Below the pieces are notes generated by a model. That model searched no databases. It saw only the letters and a program-made list of their open reading frames with translations, and had not been told where the DNA came from. This document shows, in pieces, positions 1 through 6,163 of a stretch of DNA of 9,157 bases. How positions within the stretch are numbered: the stretch's first letter is position 1; each line of letters begins with the position of its first letter. The stretch comes from a bacterium. Lineage in GTDB: Bacteria > Latescibacterota > UBA2968 > GCA-2709665. A program made the position numbers and the translations under genes. Location: positions 1 to 9,157 of the forward strand of contig JAQCGA010000122.1 in the NCBI GenBank assembly GCA_027619145.1. The letters are read 5' to 3'.

Positions 1-1
1 C

Positions 2-1138
2 CTCCTCATCCGCGCCGGACGAATGTTCTGCTCAAAAAATAACCTGGATGGCCCCGGAACTCTCGCAGTCAAAGGAACCCGCATTGCTGCCACCGGTCCA
101 GCCGTCACCGGCGACGCCAGCGAAACCCTCGACTTCCCCCACGGGCTTCTCCTTCCCGGCCTCGTGGACCTGCATGCCCATCCCGCACACGGAAATTCCA
201 AATACGGAATCTCTCCGGACCAGCACATCCTGCCCCGGGGCGTCACCACCACCATGTCCCAGGGCGATGCCGGCGCTTCCAACCTGGATGCCTATCTCGA
301 ACAAACTGTCCTGGCCTCCCGCACCCGAGTCCTCTTGGCCATCAACCTCTCCACACGCGGCGAATCCATGCCCGGCGGCTGCTTCGAAAATCTGGACGAT
401 GCAGACGTGGACGCCTGTGTCCGCGCAGTGAAAGCGCACCCAGAAACCATTCCAGCCATCTCCGTCAACACCTCCACCATCGGCTGCGGCCCAACCGATC
501 CAGACGAAGTCCTCTCCCGAGCCATCGAAGCCGGACAGCGCACCGACCTGCCCCTGCTCGTAGGCACCCGCCGTCACCCGGACCGTTCCCTGGCAGACCA
601 GCTCGAACGCTTCCGTCCGGGCGACATCGTCACCTACTGCTTTCACGCCATGCCAGAAAATCTTCTCGAAAACGATCGCATCCGCGACTGCGTCTGGAAA
701 GCCCGGGAACGTGGCATCCTTTTCGACCTCGGCCACGGCTATGCCTCTTTCAACTTCGACGTAGCCGAAAAAGCGATCGCACAGGGATTTTACCCGGACA
801 CCATCTCCAGCGACCAATACGTCCGCCACGTGGGTATCAACCCACCGCACGACCTGGCCCGCACCCTCTCCAAACTCATCGCTGTTGGCCTTCCAATCAC
901 CGAAGCACTCGGGCGCGCTACCCATCGCCCGGCAACCATCCTGGGCCTCTCCGACGAAATCGGCTCCCTCACACCCGGAACCTGCGCGGACCTCACCGTC
1001 CTCCAGCATAACCCGAACGCATTCCCCCTTGCCGACGCCTCGGGCGCCACACGCCCCGGAGGCTGCTGGGAATCTGTACTCACTGTTCGAAATGGCCAGA
1101 TCCTCCACCCGAGCTCACCTGTTCAAGGAGAAAAGTAA
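2..1138 (+). CDS. Amidohydrolase/deacetylase-family metallohydrolase (5' end off window)
   Basis: A TIM-barrel amidohydrolase resembling the dihydroorotase-like EF_0837/Atu3266 group, known to cleave acyl esters or N-acyl D-amino acids. An ATG exists at 23, but the frame is open to base 2 and the preceding residues LLIRAGR form the usual first strand of the family, so the true start lies upstream. Numbering from the ATG at 23 gives 371 aa. The HxH metal motif is in VDLHAH (H51, H53). INLSTRG is at 107-113, the family's GHG..SFNF block at 237-245, and the final Asp in ISSDQY (D264). The C-terminal composite strand is GSLTPGTCADLTVL. Where relatives have the bridging Lys and two further His ligands, this protein has N149, G181 and Y205, so activity may be altered or lost. 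The stop overlaps the next start by one base, implying translational coupling. Family assignment is firm; the substrate is unknown. Confidence 0.88.
   Translation, partial: LLIRAGRMFCSKNNLDGPGTLAVKGTRIAATGPAVTGDASETLDFPHGLLLPGLVDLHAHPAHGNSKYGISPDQHILPRGVTTTMSQGDAGASNLDAYLEQTVLASRTRVLLAINLSTRGESMPGGCFENLDDADVDACVRAVKAHPETIPAISVNTSTIGCGPTDPDEVLSRAIEAGQRTDLPLLVGTRRHPDRSLADQLERFRPGDIVTYCFHAMPENLLENDRIRDCVWKARERGILFDLGHGYASFNFDVAEKAIAQGFYPDTISSDQYVRHVGINPPHDLARTLSKLIAVGLPITEALGRATHRPATILGLSDEIGSLTPGTCADLTVLQHNPNAFPLADASGATRPGGCWESVLTVRNGQILHPSSPVQGEK
1125..1130 (+). promoter_or_regulatory. Shine-Dalgarno AAGGAG for the aldolase gene
   Basis: AAGGAG sits 7 nt before the ATG at 1138 and lies inside the end of the amidohydrolase gene. 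Together with the TAATG stop/start overlap it fixes the aldolase start and shows that the two genes are translated from one message. Confidence 0.8.
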
Positions 1139-2016
1139 TGCCCGAATTCAAAGGCCTCTTTCCCGCACTCATCACCCCCATGACCGCAGAAGGCGACCTG
1201 AACGAAGAGGCCTTCCGCAAACTCATCGAATACAACATCCAGGCTGGAGCACACGGCTTCTGGGTGGCCGGTGGCGCCGGAGAAAGCATCCTCTTAGACG
1301 ACGAAGAAAACTTCCGCATTGCCGAAATTGCCGAAGACCAATCGCAGGGCCGTATCCTCAACATCATGCACGTGGGCGCATCCACCACACAACGTGCAGC
1401 CCGCATGGCCGAACACGCCGCAAAATCCGGCATCGAAGCCATCTGCTGCGTACCCCCATTTTTCTATCCCGCCAAACCGGATGAAATCGTCGAATTTTAC
1501 CGCATCGTTGGCGAAGCCGCAAACCTGCCTCTCTTCATTTACAACCTGCCCCAGTGCACCGGCGTGGAAATCACCGTGGACCTGATGAAAAAAATTCAAG
1601 ACCGGGTTCCGCAACTCGCCGGCCTCAAACACTCTGCCCCCAGCTTTGCCAACACCTACCACTTTACAAAAATGGGCCTCTCCTGCCTCATCGGCAGCGC
1701 AGCCGTCATGCTCCCCGCCCTCACCATTGGCGCCTGCGGCTGCGTGGACGGACCCCTCAGCCTCGCACCCGAACTCTGGCTCGAAATCTGGAACGGTTAT
1801 CACGAAGGAGACCTCAAACGCGCCGAAGCCGCACAGGCCAGAGCCGCTGACTTCTACACCGTCTTCCAGACCCTGGGCTACTTCGCCACAATGAAAGCCC
1901 TCCTCAGCATAAAACTCGGCATCGACTGCGGCGCTCCCCGGCCCCCTCGGCTTCCTCTCACTGCCGAACAACGGGAATACGCCATTCAAAAAGCCACAGC
2001 ATCCGGGCTTCTTTAG
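1138..2016 (+). CDS. DapA/N-acetylneuraminate lyase-family aldolase
   Basis: A 292-residue class I (Schiff-base) aldolase of the dihydrodipicolinate synthase/N-acetylneuraminate lyase family, which forms or splits C-C bonds with pyruvate or a related 2-oxo acid. Length is typical. The N-terminus GLFPALITPM is canonical. The Schiff-base lysine is K164 in AGLKHSA and the catalytic tyrosine is Y135 in FIYNLP. The C-terminal RPPRLPLT block matches the family. The carboxylate-binding loop reads GGAGE (45-49) rather than the GTTGE of true DapA or GSTGE of sialic acid lyases, so lysine biosynthesis is unlikely and I do not assign a symbol. It directly follows and overlaps the amidohydrolase, suggesting sequential catabolic steps on one substrate, for example deacylation then aldol cleavage. 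Substrate is unresolved. Confidence 0.92.
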   Translation: MPEFKGLFPALITPMTAEGDLNEEAFRKLIEYNIQAGAHGFWVAGGAGESILLDDEENFRIAEIAEDQSQGRILNIMHVGASTTQRAARMAEHAAKSGIEAICCVPPFFYPAKPDEIVEFYRIVGEAANLPLFIYNLPQCTGVEITVDLMKKIQDRVPQLAGLKHSAPSFANTYHFTKMGLSCLIGSAAVMLPALTIGACGCVDGPLSLAPELWLEIWNGYHEGDLKRAEAAQARAADFYTVFQTLGYFATMKALLSIKLGIDCGAPRPPRLPLTAEQREYAIQKATASGLL

Positions 2017-2030
2017 GACGTATTGCGGGT

Positions 2031-2050
2031 GGGCGAGACGTGCCTCGCCC
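2031..2050. repeat. GC-rich palindrome, GGGCGAG-N6-CTCGCCC
   Basis: A perfect 7-bp stem (2031-2037 with 2044-2050) around a 6-base loop begins 14 nt after the aldolase stop. There is no T-tract on either side, so it is a poor intrinsic terminator. From memory, similar GGGCGAG/CTCGCCC elements occur as dispersed intergenic repeats in several environmental bacterial genomes. It could be such an element, or a transcript-stabilising hairpin. Only one copy is visible here. Confidence 0.5.
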
Positions 2051-2144
2051 CTACGGCCAATGAAAAAGACGCCTGACATCCGAACCTGTATGAAACTTTC
2101 TATGAATTGAACATCGATCAGTACCCATCACCGGAGAACCCATC

Positions 2145-3404
2145 ATGGCAGTCCGTCGTTCTAAAAAACAACCCATCCGCGTTGGCGTCGTAGGCGTAGG
2201 TCGCGGCCGCAGCTTTGCCCTTGGCGCGGCCCACGCAGACATGCGACTTGTTGCCCTCTGCGACACATGGGAAGAGCGCCTCACCCGCGTAGGCCAACAA
2301 CTCAGTGTACACACCTACACCGACTACGACAAATTCCTTGAACACGATATGGACGCCGTCGTCCTTGCCAACTATTTCCATCAACACACCCCATTCGCCA
2401 TCAAAGCCCTCGAAGCCGGTAAACACGTCATGAGCGAATGTGCCGCCTGCCACACGTTAGGCGAAGGCGTTGCCCTGACCCGCGCCGTTGAAAAAACCGG
2501 CAAAGCCTACATGTTCGCCGAAAACTATCCCTACATGGCCTTCAACCAGGAAATGCGACGCCTCTATCAAAAGGGCCACATTGGCGAATTCAAATATGGC
2601 GAAGGGGAATACGTACACCCCGATCCACCCGAAGTCAAGCTCGCTCGCTCCTGCGGGAAAGACCACTGGCGTAACTGGGTCCCGGCTACCTACTACTGCA
2701 CCCACTCTATCGCCCCCGTCATGTACATCACAAACACCCGCCCGGTGAAAGTCAATGGCTTCGTCATCCCGTTTGATTTTGATGACCCCAGCAAAACCCG
2801 CCACATGAGCCGTGCGGACACGGCAGCCGTCATCCTCTGCCGCATGGACAACGGCGCCGTTCTCAAGTCCCTCCACGGTGGCCTGCGCGGTCACGGAAAC
2901 TACGTACGCATCCACGGCAACAAAGGCCTCATGGAAAACACGCGCCACGGTGACAAAACCCGCCTCCGCGTCTGGAGAGAACCCTGGGAAAAACGCAAAG
3001 GCGAACCCACCGAAACCGTGTACAAACCAGACTTCCCTGTCCACCACGACAAAGCCATCAAAGCCGGCCACGGCGGTGGAGACTTCTTCACCAACCACGC
3101 CTTCGCCGAAGCCATCCGCACAGGTGAACCGCCCTACCTCGACGTGTACCGAGGTGTGGACATGAGCATTGCCGGCATCCTCGCCTGGAAATCCGCCCTC
3201 AACGACTCGGCCCCACAGGACCTGCCGGACTTCCGCAACGAATCGGTACGCAAAAAACATGAAAACGACCACTGGTCGCCCGACCCAGAAAAAAAGGGGA
3301 AAGGCCAGCCGCCCAGCAGTATCCTGGGCAACATCCAACCCTCTGAAGAAGCCCAAACTCTGGCCCGAAAAATCTGGAAAAAACAGGGCTATACCGGCGT
3401 CTGA
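2145..3404 (+). CDS. Gfo/Idh/MocA-family protein lacking the EKP lysine, GH109-like (copy 1)
   Basis: A 419-residue cytoplasmic NAD(P)-binding protein. The N-terminal Rossmann fold has GVVGVGRG (14-21). The usual EKP catalytic motif is replaced by SECAAC (97-102), so the lysine that serves ordinary Gfo/Idh/MocA dehydrogenases is missing. Other motifs recall the NAD-dependent glycosidase family GH109 and relatives: MSE at 96-98, FAENYP at 124-129, YYCTH with H187, and AGHGGGDF with H309 and D313. These enzymes work by transient oxidation of the sugar and elimination rather than net redox. A C-terminal stretch from DHWSP (375) to QGY (416) is shared with the next gene. The start is supported by GGAG 8 nt upstream. 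It lies 128 nt after the aldolase and 33 nt before its paralogue. The Gfo/Idh/MocA fold is certain; glycosidase or lyase activity is inference. Confidence 0.92.
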   Translation: MAVRRSKKQPIRVGVVGVGRGRSFALGAAHADMRLVALCDTWEERLTRVGQQLSVHTYTDYDKFLEHDMDAVVLANYFHQHTPFAIKALEAGKHVMSECAACHTLGEGVALTRAVEKTGKAYMFAENYPYMAFNQEMRRLYQKGHIGEFKYGEGEYVHPDPPEVKLARSCGKDHWRNWVPATYYCTHSIAPVMYITNTRPVKVNGFVIPFDFDDPSKTRHMSRADTAAVILCRMDNGAVLKSLHGGLRGHGNYVRIHGNKGLMENTRHGDKTRLRVWREPWEKRKGEPTETVYKPDFPVHHDKAIKAGHGGGDFFTNHAFAEAIRTGEPPYLDVYRGVDMSIAGILAWKSALNDSAPQDLPDFRNESVRKKHENDHWSPDPEKKGKGQPPSSILGNIQPSEEAQTLARKIWKKQGYTGV

Positions 3405-3422
3405 AACCACCCTCTATCCCAT

Positions 3423-3428
3423 TTGGAG
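3423..3428 (+). promoter_or_regulatory. Shine-Dalgarno TTGGAG pointing at the ATG at 3438
   Basis: TTGGAG lies 9 nt before ATG 3438-3440 and identifies that ATG as the intended start of the second paralogue. No other site upstream of the next in-frame ATG (3524) is as well placed. The ATG it serves is out of frame with the rest of the gene. Confidence 0.65.
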
Positions 3429-3437
3429 TACCCACGC

Positions 3438-4681
3438 ATGCCCAGACAAAACCCATCCGCGTTGGCGTCCTTGGCGTAGGCCGCGGCCAGAGCTTCGCAC
3501 GCGGCGCCACAGACACCGTAGGCATGAAACTCGTTGCCCTTTGCGACACCTGGAAAGAAAAACTCCAACAGGTCGGCAAACAGTACAACGTTGCCACTTA
3601 TACCGACTACGACCGTTTCCTTGAACACGACATGGACGCCGTCATCCTGGCCAATTATAGCCACGAACACGCGCCCTTCGCCATCAAAGCCCTGGAAGCC
3701 GGCAAACACGTGATGAGCGAAACCGCAGCCTGCAAAACCATGGCCGAAGGCGTTGCCCTCTGCGAAGCCGTTGAACGCACAGGCAACATTTACATGTTCG
3801 CAGAAAACTACCCCTTCTCTTCGGCCAACCAGGAGCTTCGCCGACTCTACCGCACCGGTGAAATTGGAGCCGTCACCTACGCCGAAGGAGAATACAACCA
3901 CGCCGCCGAAGAAAATTGGCGTCTGGGCATCTCTCCTGGCCTCAACCACTGGCGCAACTGGCTCCCCCCCACCTACTACTGCAGCCACGCCCTGGCCCCA
4001 CTGATGTGCATCACAGACACACTGCCCGTCAGCGTCAACGCCCTCTCCATCGTCGAAGAATCCTCCCAGTCTCCCCACCGCGTCAAAGTGGGCGACCAGG
4101 GCGGCATCCTCCTCGTACGCATGGACAACGGCGCCGTCTTCCGCATCCTGGGCCTGCAACTCAGCTCCGTCCACCGCGTCCGCTACGAAATCCACGGCGA
4201 ACGCGGCCTCATCGCCACCGCAGACCCCAACCACTGGGGCTGCGTACGCGTCCACCACGAAGACTGGCTCCGCGAAGAAGACCAACCCCTGGACCGAACC
4301 TATGTTGCAGACTGGCCCGAACACGCAGACCTCGCCCGCAAAGCCGGTCACGGCGGCGGAGACTTCTGGACCAACTTTCACTTCGCCAACGCCATCCGTT
4401 CCGGCAAACAACCCTACCTCAACGTCTATCGCGGCGTCATGATGTCCGCCGTAGGCATCCAGGCCTGGCGTTCATGCCTCGAAAACGGTACCCCACATCC
4501 CATACCCAACTTCCGCAAAAAATCCTCCCGTAAACCCTACCGCGAAGACCACTGGTCCCCCTACCCCGAAGACGCCGCCCCCGGCCAACCCCCACCCAGC
4601 ATCCGCGGCCACATCAAACCCAACAAAGAAGCCATCCGCCACGCCCGCAAACGCTGGAAAGAAATCGGCTACAAACCCTAA
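3438..4681 (+). CDS. Gfo/Idh/MocA-family protein lacking the EKP lysine, GH109-like (copy 2); apparent frameshift at the start
   Basis: Tandem paralogue of the preceding gene. From 3443 the frame ending at 4681 reads QTKPIRVGVLGVGRGQSF, matching the Rossmann start of copy 1, but the ATG at 3438 that has the Shine-Dalgarno site is in another frame and stops at 3479. Adding one base after ATG (ATGGCCCAG instead of ATGCCCAG) would give about 414 aa, close to copy 1. The first in-frame ATG, at 3524, would give 385 aa and delete the dinucleotide-binding loop, so it is an unlikely natural start. Numbering from 3524: MSETAAC (64-70) replaces EKP, FAENYP is at 92-97, YYCSH has H155, AGHGGGDF has H276 and D280, and the DHWSP extension begins at 342. 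Intact sequence downstream suggests an assembly error or a recent mutation. Function is as for copy 1, with different loops suggesting a different substrate. Confidence 0.87.
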
Positions 4682-4692
4682 CCTCCATGCAA

Positions 4693-4727
4693 AAGCCCCA
4701 CGCTCTTTCCAAAGAGCCGTGGGGCTT
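4693..4727. terminator. Strong hairpin terminator in a convergent gap, probably bidirectional
   Basis: A 10-bp stem AAGCCCCACG (4693-4702) pairs with CGTGGGGCTT (4718-4727), continued inside by CTCTTT/AAAGAG with a CC apex and one unpaired C. It begins 11 nt after the stop of the + gene. On the + strand only CATCTTT follows, but on the - strand the stem ends in GGGGCTTTT, giving a short U-tract. It therefore probably stops both the + transcript and the - strand gene that ends at 4861. Confidence 0.8.
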
Positions 4728-4794
4728 CATCTTTCATCTCACGTCCCCGATACTTCCACCCGTGCAAAGAGCTGTTGAAGTGGAGAAGTGCGGT

Positions 4795-4853
4795 GTTTCG
4801 TGCCCCTTCGTGCGGCCGAGGGGTTGAAGGGCCGGGTTCCGTGCCCCTCCGTG
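4795..4853. repeat. Imperfect direct repeat of 18 bp
   Basis: GTTTCGTGCCCCTTCGTG (4795-4812) and GTTCCGTGCCCCTCCGTG (4836-4853) match at 16 of 18 positions, with copies starting 41 bp apart. They lie in the non-coding gap between the terminator and the end of the - strand gene. Each copy also contains an internal CGTG...CGTG pair. Purpose is unknown; it looks like a decayed intergenic repeat. Confidence 0.55.
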
Positions 4854-4860
4854 ATCCACC

Positions 4861-5961
4861 CTACCCCCTCTCCCTCCTCACCCGCGCCGGCACATCATCC
4901 CCATACGTCTCTAATGATTGAATCCCCAAACTTCGGTCCTCCAGCGGCAAATACACCCGCTTCCCTCCCCGCCGATGTGATTCTCTCAGCGCAACCGCCA
5001 CCTCCAGCGCCTCCAATCCATCTTCTCCCGAACATCTTGGCGCGTGCCCATTCTCCACCGCCGAAATAATATCCTCCACAATCGTCAGCCCTGTCCCCTG
5101 GATCTGCGCAGGCCACGGAAACGGCACCTGTGCCGGTACGCTCCGCCCCTTTGGTCCGCCCGCCGTCATCCGATAAAACTCCGCACCCTGACCTCCAGCC
5201 GTTGAACGCAACCTCCCCTTCTCCCCAATCACGTCAATCTCCCAGTTCGCTGCCCCACACGGCATGCCGCGCAAGTACACCCGCACCCCATTGTCCATCG
5301 CCAGGTACCCGTTCCCCATCAAATCCCGCTCTCCCTCTGCCGCCTCATCCGACTCCATCTCGCCAAACACCCACTCAACTTTTCCGCCCGCCATATATCG
5401 TAAAATATCTATCAAATGACTCCCATTGTGCGAAAGCCCACACTGCCCATATCCCGTCACCTGCAAAACCTTCCCAATCTCTCCCTCCTCAATCAACCGC
5501 TTCATCGTCATAAAAAACGGATTCCATCTCCGTGCGCAATTTACCGCCAGCACCACCCCGGCCTCCCGGCACATCCCCACCATCGCCCCAGCCTCTACCA
5601 GTGTAAACGCCAGCGGCTTCTCCGCCCAGATTGCCTTTACGCCCGCCTCAACCGCATCCAGTACAATCTGAGGTCGCACCCGCGCCGTTGTACACACACT
5701 TACAAAATCCGGTTTCTCGCGTTCCAGCATCTCCCGGTGATCTGCGTACAAATGCTCTGAATCCAACTCCCACCGTTTCCCAAACAACACCCGCTGCTCC
5801 TCGTGTGGATCCGCTCCAGCCACCAGATCAACACGAGGTGCCGCTGCGTACGCCGGTGCATGACAGTACGGCAAAAAGATAGAACCACCCTGTGTAATCT
5901 CATCATCAAACGTACTCCCCATGCGCCCCAGGCCAATCACGGCCGCGCGGTACGTCTTCAT
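4861..5961 (-). CDS. Gfo/Idh/MocA-family NAD(P)-dependent dehydrogenase, EKP-type
   Basis: A 366-residue sugar/polyol dehydrogenase-like protein and the only - strand gene here. The start MKTYRAAVIGLGRMG is chosen over the upstream in-frame ATG at 6000 because TGGAGG lies 7 nt before it and the Rossmann strand begins at residue 4. The nucleotide loop GLGRMG is at 10-15. The catalytic EKP is present at E114-K115-P116, unlike the two tandem paralogues on the + strand. The substrate-site block LSHNGSHLIDILRYM (176-190) carries H178, H182 and D185, the usual His/Asp arrangement of the family. The C-terminal half is the expected open-faced beta-sheet domain. No signal peptide. It is transcribed toward the tandem pair and away from the dehydrogenase at 6164, with which it may share regulation. 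It probably oxidises a cyclic sugar or inositol-like substrate; specificity cannot be read from sequence. Confidence 0.93.
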   Translation of the reverse strand: MKTYRAAVIGLGRMGSTFDDEITQGGSIFLPYCHAPAYAAAPRVDLVAGADPHEEQRVLFGKRWELDSEHLYADHREMLEREKPDFVSVCTTARVRPQIVLDAVEAGVKAIWAEKPLAFTLVEAGAMVGMCREAGVVLAVNCARRWNPFFMTMKRLIEEGEIGKVLQVTGYGQCGLSHNGSHLIDILRYMAGGKVEWVFGEMESDEAAEGERDLMGNGYLAMDNGVRVYLRGMPCGAANWEIDVIGEKGRLRSTAGGQGAEFYRMTAGGPKGRSVPAQVPFPWPAQIQGTGLTIVEDIISAVENGHAPRCSGEDGLEALEVAVALRESHRRGGKRVYLPLEDRSLGIQSLETYGDDVPARVRRERG

Positions 5962-5968
5962 AACATAG

Positions 5969-5974
5969 CCTCCA
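5969..5974 (-). promoter_or_regulatory. Shine-Dalgarno TGGAGG for the - strand dehydrogenase
   Basis: Read on the - strand, TGGAGG is 7 nt before the ATG at 5961. This selects the 366-aa start over the 379-aa alternative at 6000. Confidence 0.8.
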
Positions 5975-6016
5975 GAAAGTGATGATCCGTCCGAAAACAA
6001 CCTCCCTCAAATAGGC

Positions 6017-6072
6017 TTGACATTGCCTGCGGCCAAAGATAGTTTCCAATCCGTTGACCAGGTCCCTACAAT
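6017..6072 (+). promoter_or_regulatory. Candidate promoter elements in the divergent intergenic region
   Basis: The 202-nt gap between the two divergent starts holds a perfect TTGACA (6017-6022), with a weak TAGTTT 17 bp downstream (6040-6045). An alternative pairing is TTTCCA (6043-6048) with TACAAT (6067-6072) at 18 bp. Both read toward the D-2-hydroxyacid dehydrogenase. These are consensus matches by eye and the organism's sigma factor preferences are unknown. I found no convincing -10/-35 pair for the - strand gene. Confidence 0.35.
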
Positions 6073-6085
6073 GTAAAGCCGACAA

Positions 6086-6111
6086 CGTACCTTTTCCAGC
6101 AGAAAGTACCG
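6086..6111. promoter_or_regulatory. Imperfect dyad, possible operator
   Basis: GTAC-C-TTT (6087-6094) and AAA-GTAC (6103-6109) form an inverted repeat with one bulged base, just downstream of the candidate -10 at 6067. Its position would suit a repressor site for the + operon. It could equally be chance, or a 5'-UTR hairpin. Confidence 0.25.
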
Positions 6112-6163
6112 GCCCGAACCTTCAGCCCACCATCTCGAAACACTCCTCGTGAAAGTGAGTCCA

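Noticed and set aside
32..1108. Long open frame on the - strand opposite the amidohydrolase
   Set aside because: It is a mirror of a + gene with C-rich third positions. The translation is low-complexity Gly/Val/Ala/Asp-rich and shows no motifs.
3438..3450. Programmed ribosomal frameshift at the second codon
   Set aside because: There is no recognised slippery heptamer or obvious stimulatory structure, and a shift at codon two would be exceptional.
3438..3479. The 13-codon peptide from ATG 3438 as a leader peptide
   Set aside because: Its bases align with the coding start of copy 1 read in another frame, so a single-base change in the main gene explains it better.
3169..3624. + strand open frame spanning the gap between the tandem genes
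   Set aside because: Arg/Pro/Thr-rich out-of-frame translation of both real genes. It does not bridge or repair the frameshift.
3389..4411. Long - strand open frame opposite the second tandem gene
   Set aside because: Same composition artefact. The + frame has complete family motifs over the same bases.
4788..5069. Small + strand frame opposite the end of the - strand dehydrogenase
   Set aside because: Pro/Ser-rich shadow of a confirmed gene, with no ribosome-binding site.
5962..6000. Upstream ATG at 6000 as the start of the - strand dehydrogenase
   Set aside because: The extra 13 residues lie before the Rossmann strand, and the clear TGGAGG is placed for the ATG at 5961.
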